From Acidobacteriota bacterium (GTDB taxonomy: Bacteria > Acidobacteriota > Terriglobia > Terriglobales > Acidobacteriaceae), in assembly GCA_021792135.1 (NCBI GenBank), contig JAJYVF010000001.1:124001-188000 (forward strand): DNA of 64,000 bases, read 5' to 3'. Position numbers and translations under genes: made by a program. Below are positions 35,539 to 42,714 of the stretch, in pieces (the stretch's first letter is position 1; every line of letters starts with the position of its first letter). A model generated the notes under the pieces. The model was not told where the DNA came from and did not search any database. It worked only from the letters and a program-made list of their open reading frames with translations.

Positions 35539-35995
35539 GAATGGCTTCAGAATTTCCTGGCGCGTCGAAAAAGGATCCGGCTTCCATGGTAAATGGCCTG
35601 GCGTCTGGTGGGCAAAGGCGGCGTTCGCCACAGCCCTGATGTTGACGGCATCGGGCTGCGGCAGGAAGACTCCGACCTATTCCGGTCCGCCGGATACGGT
35701 GTTGTCCATCCTGATGAAGAAATGGGCGATTGTGCCCAGTCACATCGAGGTTCCCCAGGGCGCGAAGGTTGAGCTGATCGTTTCCTCCGCGGATGTGGAA
35801 CACGGCCTTGCTGTTCCAGGCCTCGGAATCCGCGAGCCGGTGCAGCGCGGCAAACCGGCCGTCATTCGCTTCCTGGCACAAACGCCGGGCGTTTACCCGA
35901 TGCGCTGCAGCGTGCTCTGCGGCCGTGGCCACGACCGGATGAAGGGCGAAATCGTCATTACCGGCCCCCCGCCGGCAACCGCAGTACACAAGTAA
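35537..35995 (+). CDS. Stand-alone CuA-type cupredoxin lipoprotein (cytochrome c oxidase subunit II-like)
   Basis: 152 residues from ATG 35537 (GGAAGAAG just upstream). An N-terminal hydrophobic stretch ends in LMLTASGC, a lipobox with candidate lipidated Cys41. The cupredoxin domain carries a full binuclear CuA ligand set: His89 (DVEHGLAVPG), then CSVLCGRGHDRM with Cys124, Cys128, His132 and Met135, the spacing of cytochrome c oxidase subunit II. The two transmembrane helices and the rest of the oxidase are absent. It may be a periplasmic electron-transfer or copper-handling protein, or a subunit II-like partner of an oxidase encoded elsewhere. Divergent from the sigma factor; ends about 170 bp before the transglycosylase start chosen here. 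Confidence 0.82.
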   Translation: MNGFRISWRVEKGSGFHGKWPGVWWAKAAFATALMLTASGCGRKTPTYSGPPDTVLSILMKKWAIVPSHIEVPQGAKVELIVSSADVEHGLAVPGLGIREPVQRGKPAVIRFLAQTPGVYPMRCSVLCGRGHDRMKGEIVITGPPPATAVHK

Positions 35996-36167
35996 GCAAC
36001 TTTTGGAGGGTCAACGGAAATTCAGCCCTGGGAGACGCCGCGTTTCGTCTTACTCTGTAGCCAGCGGGACGGAATCTCCGGGCTATGGCGGTGCTGGATT
36101 GAAGGAATTGTTGGCCCTGGTTTGCAGTCGATGCAGAAAAGAAAAGACAGAGGATCTTTCGCGACGG

Positions 36168-38603
36168 GTGGACGCTGAATCCGGTTTGCCGGCCGCCCTC
36201 AGGTGGATCATCCGCAGTTTCGTGACCGCAGTAGTCGGCCTTGCCCTCGTGGGAGTCCTCCTGCCGTCCGTGTCCGCGCCGGCCCAGACCAGTTCCGGCA
36301 CTGCCACCCACGCCAGTCACCACAAGCAGTCCGCAGCCACCGGGAAGAAGCCTCAATCCCATGCTGCCTCCCGCACCCGCGCGCACCGTCGCGCGGCAAC
36401 GAGGAGAACGGCCGCCGGCCGCCACCATCGCCATCGCCGTCATGTGCTGACTGCCCGGGAGCGCGCGCGCAGTCACCGCCTTCGGCGCGCCTTCGTAGCC
36501 TCTTCCGAATTGCGTCCCATGGCCCAGCAACTCGCGCAGATGCGCAGCCCGGCAGCCTACGCAGGAGTGGCCAGGTACGCTCGCAGCCACACGGGTGAGG
36601 CAGCTGCGGCCGCCTACCTTGCGCTCGGCCATGCCTACCTTCTGGACCGGAGGTTCGCGGAAGCCGTCAACGCCCTGCGTTCCGCCCGCCTGGCGGAAGC
36701 CACCCGCACGCAGCCCGTCGGAGTTCTGGCGGATTACGGCGATTACCTGACCGCCCAGGCGTATCTGCAAGGCAACCAGCTTCCGCAGGCTGAGATGGTG
36801 CTGAACGACTTTACCGTCAAATACCCTGACAGCATCTTCGTTGCCAGCGTGCCGATTCTGCGTGCCAATCTCTTCGTTCAGGAAGGCGATCCGCAGGCAG
36901 CGCTGGCCATCCTCCACAAACACCTCGGCGAACCCATGGCCGGCCATGCGGACTTCCAGCTCGCCCTGGGGAAAGCCGACCTGCTGGCGGGGCGCGCCGC
37001 CGATGCCCAGCAGCTCTTTCGGCATGTCTATCTTGATTACCCTCTCAGCATCGAGGCTGGTGTCGCCCGAGTCCAGCTACAGTCCTCAGGTACGCTGGCG
37101 ACGCTGCCTCCGGATGAACGGAGGCGGCATGCCGATGCGCTCTACAACGCCGGCCACTACAGCGATGCCGAGGAAGAGTACCGCTCCCTGGCCGCGCAGC
37201 CGGATACGGATGGCGTCTCCCGCAATGCCCTGCTGGTTGCGGCGGCCGAGTGCGACTGGAAGCTCAAACGCCTCAGCCAGCGCGAGCTGAAGGCCATTCC
37301 TGACTCGGATGACGAAGCCGGCGCGCGCCGCATGTATCTGCTCATGGAACTGGCACGCGACCGCGACGATACGTCAGCGCAGCAGTCGATTGTCTCCAGC
37401 ATGGAAACCCGCTTCCCGAAGAGCCTCTGGCTTGCCGAGGCTCTTTACTCGAGCGGGAATATGTACCTGCTCAGGAAGGATTACCCCACCGCCATCACCT
37501 ATTACGGCGAGCTGGCGAAGCGCTTCCCCACCATGAAGTATGCCCCCAGCGCGCACTGGCGCACCGGCTGGCTGAACTACCGCCTGGGCCAGTACACCGA
37601 AGCCGCAGGGATCTTCGACGAACAGATCCGCCTGTATCCCGCGAGCAGGGAGATGCCATCGGCGCTTTACTGGCGCGGCCGCGTTTACGAGAACCAGGAG
37701 CATCGGCCGGCCATGGCGGCCGAATATTACCGCACCATCGTGCGGATCTTTCCGCATTACTATTACGCGATCCTTGCGCAGTCCCGCCTCTCCAGGCTCG
37801 GCGATGTCACGCCGGAGCAGATCGCCGCACTCGATGCACTGCAGCCCGAGCCCATTCCGGAGCTGACCGACGATGTTCCCGAAGACGATCCGCATGTGGT
37901 GAAAGCCCGCCTGCTCGCGAATGCGGGCCTCAATGAATACATTGAGCCGGAGATCCGGGCGGCCGACGGCAGCCACGAATGGGGCGCCTTCGCCGAAGCC
38001 GAGATTTACGCATCCTATGGCGAGACCTGGCGCGCCATGCGACTGCTGAAGCGGGCCATCCCCTTTTATACTTCGGCGCCGATCGAGGCCATCCCGGTCG
38101 GGTACTGGCGCATTCTCTTCCCGCAGATGTACTGGAACGACATCAAAGCCGATGCGGAGAAGAACGGTCTGAATCCGTACATGGTCGCGTCTCTGATTCG
38201 TCAGGAGACGGAGTTCAATCCCGGCGCGATTTCCAACAAAGATGCTTATGGACTGATGCAACTGCTGCCCTCAGTGGGCCGTTCGATGGCAAGGGAGGAG
38301 GGTCTGCGCCATTTCCGCACCGATGAGCTGCTGAATCCCACCACGAACATCCTTCTGGGCACGCATTACCTGCGGCAGACCCTCGACAAGTTCGGAGGGC
38401 AGCCCGAATACGCCTTTGCCGCCTACAACGCCGGCGACGACCGCGTGCAGGACTGGCAGAACATCGGGAATTATCACGGCATCGACGAATTCGTTGAATC
38501 GATTCCCTTCACCGAGACCCGCGAATACGTGCAGGCTATCCTGCGCAATGAACAAATGTACCGGGAGCTGGACAGGGTGACCGAACAGCAGGCGGAGCGA
38601 TAG
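36168..38603 (+). CDS. Soluble lytic murein transglycosylase (Slt-type) with TPR-like superhelix
   Basis: About 811 residues from GTG 36168, chosen because a signal peptide follows (SFVTAVVGLALVGVLLPSVS, cleavage near APAQ); the frame also stays open to a TTG at 36003. Next is a very basic, His/Arg-rich linker (about residues 45-105, including RAHRRAATRRTAAGRHHRHR). Residues 110-620 are TPR-like alpha repeats (AYLALGHAYLLDRRFAEAVN and similar). The C-terminal GH23 domain has the catalytic Glu near 681 in SLIRQETEFNPGAIS, then AYGLMQLLPSVG and FAAYNAGDDRVQDW. It cuts peptidoglycan glycan strands in the periplasm, producing 1,6-anhydroMurNAc ends. E. coli Slt70 has the same alpha-superhelix plus catalytic layout. 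Confidence 0.92.
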   Translation: MDAESGLPAALRWIIRSFVTAVVGLALVGVLLPSVSAPAQTSSGTATHASHHKQSAATGKKPQSHAASRTRAHRRAATRRTAAGRHHRHRRHVLTARERARSHRLRRAFVASSELRPMAQQLAQMRSPAAYAGVARYARSHTGEAAAAAYLALGHAYLLDRRFAEAVNALRSARLAEATRTQPVGVLADYGDYLTAQAYLQGNQLPQAEMVLNDFTVKYPDSIFVASVPILRANLFVQEGDPQAALAILHKHLGEPMAGHADFQLALGKADLLAGRAADAQQLFRHVYLDYPLSIEAGVARVQLQSSGTLATLPPDERRRHADALYNAGHYSDAEEEYRSLAAQPDTDGVSRNALLVAAAECDWKLKRLSQRELKAIPDSDDEAGARRMYLLMELARDRDDTSAQQSIVSSMETRFPKSLWLAEALYSSGNMYLLRKDYPTAITYYGELAKRFPTMKYAPSAHWRTGWLNYRLGQYTEAAGIFDEQIRLYPASREMPSALYWRGRVYENQEHRPAMAAEYYRTIVRIFPHYYYAILAQSRLSRLGDVTPEQIAALDALQPEPIPELTDDVPEDDPHVVKARLLANAGLNEYIEPEIRAADGSHEWGAFAEAEIYASYGETWRAMRLLKRAIPFYTSAPIEAIPVGYWRILFPQMYWNDIKADAEKNGLNPYMVASLIRQETEFNPGAISNKDAYGLMQLLPSVGRSMAREEGLRHFRTDELLNPTTNILLGTHYLRQTLDKFGGQPEYAFAAYNAGDDRVQDWQNIGNYHGIDEFVESIPFTETREYVQAILRNEQMYRELDRVTEQQAER

Positions 38604-38722
38604 CCCGAATCGCAAACGCATGCCGCTGCGCCCGGCCTGCACGGGGATGGCTTCGCCCATCGCGCCAGGTCCTGGTACACTGAATCCAGAGTTCCATTCC
38701 CAGTCCCCAGGAGCAGCGCTGC

Positions 38723-38950
38723 ATGTCGGAAGTGAAGATCACCGTTCGCCCCAATGGTCCTTATCGCGTTGAAGGAGCCGTCAAGCTCGTCGACGTCAAC
38801 GGCAATGAGTGGGACCTCACCAATAAGCCGGCCTTCTCGCTCTGCCGCTGCGGCGCTTCCACCAACAAGCCCTTCTGCGACGGCACCCACTCCAAACTCG
38901 GCTTCCAGGCGGCCGAAGCCGCCGTCCGCGCCGAAGAAGGCCAGAAATAG
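38723..38950 (+). CDS. CDGSH iron-sulfur domain protein
   Basis: 75 residues with AGGAG 10 nt before the ATG. The single CDGSH motif CRCGASTNKPFCDGTH supplies Cys41, Cys43, Cys52 and His56, which bind a 2Fe-2S cluster. Such small soluble proteins are proposed to act in redox or iron-sulfur transfer; no partner is visible here. It stands 119 bp after the transglycosylase gene and 146 bp before the convergent MATE gene, in a short stretch with no other feature. Confidence 0.95.
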   Translation: MSEVKITVRPNGPYRVEGAVKLVDVNGNEWDLTNKPAFSLCRCGASTNKPFCDGTHSKLGFQAAEAAVRAEEGQK

Positions 38951-39096
38951 CTCCGCCCGCTTCGCGCACGGACGCCGTTCGGAACTGTCACAACGGGTGT
39001 TCCTTATACGAGAGCGGATGCTTTCGGCAGAGCTGCAGGGGATGACAGCCTCCGCGACCGGTGAAGCTGTCGCCGCTGGCCGGAACCCAGTCCGCT

Positions 39097-40509
39097 CTAA
39101 CCCGCTGCGGGAATGGCAGCCAGCGATTTCCCGGAGTCCCTGACCCATCGCGCGCAAAGCCACACCGCAATCGTGATCAGTGACAGCGTCAACCCGGTCC
39201 ACAGACCGGAAAGCCCCCATTTCAACTCGAAGCATAACACCGCGCCCAGCGGCAGTCCCATGAGCCAGTAGGCGGTCAGATTCATCAGCATGGGGAAGCG
39301 GGTTTCGCCGAGGCCGCGCAGAGCGCCGGTGGAGACCGTCTGAATCCCGTCAAAGATCTGAAAGCCGGCCACGATCGCCAGGATGTGCGCGCCAAGAGCG
39401 ACCACATGCGGATCGCGCGTCCAGATATGAAGAATCGGCCGGGGGATGGTGAGAAACAGGACAGCCATCAGCGCCATAAACCCTGCGCCCAGGCCGATCG
39501 CCAGCAGGCCGGCACGGCGCGCGCGGGCTGCATTGCCCGCTCCGATGGCGTGACCTACGGCAACGGCAGCAGCGGCGGAGATCCCCAGCGGAACCATATA
39601 GGTGTAAGCCGCGCAGCTGAGGACGATTTCGTGTGTGGCCAGGGCGATGGGTGTCAAATGCGACGCCATCACGGTCGCGGCCCCGAAGGCCGCAACTTCC
39701 AGCACAACCTGAGAGGCTGCGGGCAGGCCGAGCTTCAGCAGCGCGCGCAGGCGTTCCGGCTCGGGCGCCGGCCAGTGCTCGAACAATGCATGGCCGCGTT
39801 CGGATTCATGAGCCCAGGCGGCATAGACAAGAACCGCAGCCATGTAGACCCGTGCGAAGACGGTCGAAAGCGCCGAACCGCGCACACCCAGAGCCGGCAT
39901 GCCGAAGTGCCCATAGATAAAGATCCAGTTCCCGGCAAGGTTCACCAGGTTGGCGCTGATGAGCGCGAAGGTGACAGGACGAACCCGGCCTACTCCCTGC
40001 AGATAGCGGCGAAATCCGCCGTAGACGAGCAGAGGGAACGTGCCCCAGTTCAGGATGAGGACGTAGGAGCGGGTCAGGTGGGCCACCGCAGGGTCCACTC
40101 CGTGACCGGTAAAGATCCTCTGCGCTGCCAGCATCGACAACATGAGCAGGGGCGTGAAGGCCATAGCGATGTACATGCCCTGCGCGAGAGAGCGATGACA
40201 GTCGTCAAAGCGGTGCGCGCCCCACGACTGCGATACCAGCGTGTCCAGACCGAGCAGCAGGCCGATGCCGAACAGAGACGGCGCATAGTAGATCGCGTTG
40301 CCGAGGCCGACAGCGCCGATCGCGCCCGGTCCGAGGCGGCCGACCATGATCAGATCGACGATGGTCATCGTCATCCAGCCCAGTTCGGAGAGAACGACCG
40401 GAATGGCGAGCGTCAGCAGTGCGCGCAGTTCCTCGCCGAGTCCCGACGGACGCCGGTGCTGCTCGAAGACCTCGATCTCAGGGGTCTGAATCTGGTTCTC
40501 CGGAGACAT
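39097..40509 (-). CDS. MATE family efflux transporter (NorM-like)
   Basis: 470 residues with twelve predicted membrane helices in two homologous halves: LAIPVVLSELGWMTMTIVDLIMVG in the first part and KLGLPAASQVVLEVAAFG in the second, each with the MATE consensus of small residues followed by D/E-rich helix ends; MVGRLGPGAIGAVGLGNAIY and ALRGLGETRFPMLMNL are further hallmarks. MATE proteins export cationic drugs or metabolites in exchange for Na or H ions across the inner membrane. Length fits NorM-type proteins. It is the only transporter gene here and is head-to-head with tRNA-Ser (124 bp between starts). Confidence 0.92.
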   Translation of the reverse strand: MSPENQIQTPEIEVFEQHRRPSGLGEELRALLTLAIPVVLSELGWMTMTIVDLIMVGRLGPGAIGAVGLGNAIYYAPSLFGIGLLLGLDTLVSQSWGAHRFDDCHRSLAQGMYIAMAFTPLLMLSMLAAQRIFTGHGVDPAVAHLTRSYVLILNWGTFPLLVYGGFRRYLQGVGRVRPVTFALISANLVNLAGNWIFIYGHFGMPALGVRGSALSTVFARVYMAAVLVYAAWAHESERGHALFEHWPAPEPERLRALLKLGLPAASQVVLEVAAFGAATVMASHLTPIALATHEIVLSCAAYTYMVPLGISAAAAVAVGHAIGAGNAARARRAGLLAIGLGAGFMALMAVLFLTIPRPILHIWTRDPHVVALGAHILAIVAGFQIFDGIQTVSTGALRGLGETRFPMLMNLTAYWLMGLPLGAVLCFELKWGLSGLWTGLTLSLITIAVWLCARWVRDSGKSLAAIPAAG

Positions 40510-40633
40510 GGGGATGCATCATTGTAACCACCACGGCTGCTCCTCCCCGGAGCCGTTACGACCCTGTACCGGCGCCGCGCGCGATGCGCCCGGCGCGACT
40601 CGCTATGGTAGATTCGAGGTAGCGAGCCGCCGC

Positions 40634-40723
40634 GGAGAGATGGCCGAGCGGCTGAAGGCGCACGCTTGGAAAGCGTGTATGCTCGAAAGGGCATCCAGGG
40701 TTCGAATCCCTGTCTCTCCGCCA
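40634..40723 (+). tRNA. tRNA-Ser (anticodon GGA)
   Basis: Acceptor stem GGAGAGA (40634-40640) pairs with TCTCTCC (40713-40719), followed by discriminator G and an encoded CCA. The anticodon arm CACGC-TTGGAAA-GCGTG gives GGA; there is a long variable arm as in class II tRNAs and a T arm with GGTTCGAATCC. Ninety bases including CCA. Confidence 0.96.
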
Positions 40724-40748
40724 TTTACAATCAGCAGCTTGCGGGAAT

Positions 40749-40797
40749 GGCTCCCTGCCGAAACCGTACTACAGAATCCAGGCGGGAGCCTTTTATT
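40749..40797 (+). terminator. Rho-independent terminator of tRNA-Ser
   Basis: GGCTCCC (40749-40755) pairs with GGGAGCC (40784-40790); one bulged T and three further pairs (GCC with GGC) extend the stem, and TTTTATT follows. It lies 26 bp after the tRNA. Confidence 0.85.
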
Positions 40798-40974
40798 ACG
40801 CTGATTCCCGGCGTCACGTCTCTTCCTGTTTGCCTGCACGCGGCACTGTAAGTGGTGTTGTCCTCGCGTTGCAAGCCTGGCCCCCAGTCCAGTGAAATCT
40901 GCCCGAAGCAGTTGTTGGCTCTCCAGAGAAGACTGCGGCAGGATTTTCTCACCCGCCGGATGCTTTCTGCAGTC

Positions 40975-41226
40975 TTATGCTTCACCTCGGCGGCTGCGTC
41001 TGGTAGTCGGCGTGGGAAGCAAGGGCATGCTTAGCCCCAGGTCACGCTCCCCTGACGCCATATATGACCCGACATCCTGCGGAACCATCTGGATTTTCGT
41101 CAGGTGCTCCGCCAGCATCGACTTAGCCTGTTCCGGGGCCTTTCGAAGCACCGTGGGAATGTCCGACAGGGCTCGGCGCACCGCCGGCCTGCGGTTCGCC
41201 GAAAACTTGTTACGAACCAAAACCAA
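40975..41226 (-). pseudogene. C-terminal remnant resembling a large serine recombinase
   Basis: An 83-residue frame bounded upstream by an in-frame stop at 41239-41241 and opening only at a TTG. The segment VLRKAPEQAKSMLAEHLTKI followed by QMVPQDVGSYMASGERDLG resembles the tail of resolvase/recombinase proteins of the large serine family, where a helix of that type is followed by I.L.P....Y.A.G.WDLLG. The catalytic N-terminal domain and the zinc ribbon are absent, and the last 15 residues look frameshifted. It lies 250 bp downstream of tRNA-Ser, a usual integration target, so a former integrated element is plausible. The flanking sequence 40798-41247 holds no other recognisable gene. Confidence 0.5.
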
Positions 41227-41247
41227 AGGCCGTTCGTATCATCGCTC

Positions 41248-42426
41248 ATGGCCGGAACCGCGGACGCTGAGTCCCTCGCAACTGGGCAACCCGCAACCGT
41301 CACCTGCAGCCCCCCCGCGCGCGACTTCTACATCGACCGGCTGCGGAGCATCATGACGGCGCTGGTGCTGCTGCATCACACATCCATCACCTACGGCGCA
41401 CCCGGGGGATGGTTCTGGTACGAACTGCATCCCTCCGCCACCCTCGTCGGCATGCTGCTGACGATGTTTGTCTCCACCAATCAGGCCTATTTCATGGGCT
41501 TCTTCTTCCTGCTGGCCGGCTACTTCACGCCCCGATCGCTGGAGCGCAAGGGCTATGCCAGGTTCCTCGGCGACCGTTGTCTGCGCCTCGGACTGCCGCT
41601 GCTCGCTTTTGGCTTCTTCCTCGGTCCGCTGACGGTGGCGATGATCACGGCCTTCGAGGGCCGCGGCTTCTGGTCCACCTTTGCCGATCTCTGGCATCAC
41701 AGGCAGTTCATCAACGGGCCGCTATGGTTTGCGCAGGCCCTGCTGATGTTCAGCCTTGCCTATTGCCTGTGGCGCGTGTTCTTCGGTACGCCGCTGGGCG
41801 CAGCCCGGCGAGCGCCCAAAGCGGTTCCGTCGTATCGCGCATGGCTGCTGAGCGCGGTTGGCGTTGGCGCCCTGGCGCTGGCCATCCGGCAGTTTGTCCC
41901 GACAGGCGTGAATGTCATTGGCCTGCAGCTCGGCTACTTCTCAAGCTACATTTTCCTCTTTGCCGCCGGGATTGCTGCATGGCGCCACGACTGGCTGCGC
42001 CAGCTCACCTGGCAACATGCGCTTCCCTGGATCATCACGCTGGGGATCGCGTGGCCGCTGCTGTACATTGGCGTCGCAGCAGCCCGCTCCATGCACGGTG
42101 CGGACTTCTCCGGCCGATGGTCATGGCCGGCGGTTCTCTACGCCTTCTGGGAGCCGTTTGTCGCCTGGGGCCTGATTTCCGGGTGGCTGCTTTTCGCGCG
42201 CAGCCGCATGAATGCGCCCTCCCCTTTCTGGAATTGGGTGAATCGCCGCGCCTACGCGGTCTACATCATCCATCCGCCGGTGCTGGTGGGACTCAGCCTG
42301 CTGCTGCACGGCTTTGTCGCCCCGGCGCTGGTCAAGGTTGCCGTCACCGGCACGCTGACGGTCGCCGCAGCCTGGCTGCTGGCCGATCCGCTGGTCCGCC
42401 TGCCCGGGGTCAGGAGAGTGGTCTGA
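41248..42426 (+). CDS. Acyltransferase 3 family membrane protein
   Basis: 392 residues from ATG 41248, before which there is no clear ribosome site; the in-frame extension to 41104 runs antisense over the recombinase remnant and is rejected. About ten membrane helices. The family's start motif is RDFYIDRLRSIMTALVLLHH, with the conserved R/H pattern at the end of helix 1, then FFLLAGYFTPRSLERKG and RFLGDRCLRLGLPLL. These integral membrane enzymes transfer acyl groups, mostly acetyl, to sugars of lipopolysaccharide, exopolysaccharide or glycans. The C-terminal VNRRAYAVYIIHPPVLVGLS is also typical. Acceptor unknown; no glycan synthesis genes adjoin it. Confidence 0.85.
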   Translation: MAGTADAESLATGQPATVTCSPPARDFYIDRLRSIMTALVLLHHTSITYGAPGGWFWYELHPSATLVGMLLTMFVSTNQAYFMGFFFLLAGYFTPRSLERKGYARFLGDRCLRLGLPLLAFGFFLGPLTVAMITAFEGRGFWSTFADLWHHRQFINGPLWFAQALLMFSLAYCLWRVFFGTPLGAARRAPKAVPSYRAWLLSAVGVGALALAIRQFVPTGVNVIGLQLGYFSSYIFLFAAGIAAWRHDWLRQLTWQHALPWIITLGIAWPLLYIGVAAARSMHGADFSGRWSWPAVLYAFWEPFVAWGLISGWLLFARSRMNAPSPFWNWVNRRAYAVYIIHPPVLVGLSLLLHGFVAPALVKVAVTGTLTVAAAWLLADPLVRLPGVRRVV

Positions 42427-42636
42427 CGGGCCGCATTCCGGCGCAAGCGGCCCCGGATTCGCGCTTACAGTTCGACATCTTCCGCGGTGTTGCCTCGGCC
42501 TTCGCTGCTCCCACACTCTCTCCGGAGATCGGGCGTGTGCCGCCTCGGTGTCCGGTACTTCCGGCGCGAGATGATGGCCTTTCCGGGCGCCGGGCGGGGG
42601 TGATCCTGTAGACTTGCTTGCCGACGGCAACCTGGG

Positions 42637-42670
42637 TGGTTCCACGCGGCCGGAAGGTTGCGTGGAACCA
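42637..42670. promoter_or_regulatory. 11-bp inverted repeat upstream of the GH3 gene
   Basis: TGGTTCCACGC (42637-42647) and GCGTGGAACCA (42660-42670) are exact inverted copies separated by 12 nt, ending 44 bp before the GH3 ATG. No T-run follows, so termination is unlikely; an operator with two half-sites or a 5'-leader hairpin fits better. Confidence 0.55.
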
Positions 42671-42714
42671 TCGCTGCGGCCCAATATGCTGGTCCGGGGG
42701 GAAAGAGAAGCGGG

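Noticed and set aside
40634-40723. tRNA 3' end as an active attachment site
   Set aside because: No repeated copy of the tRNA 3' end was found within the window.
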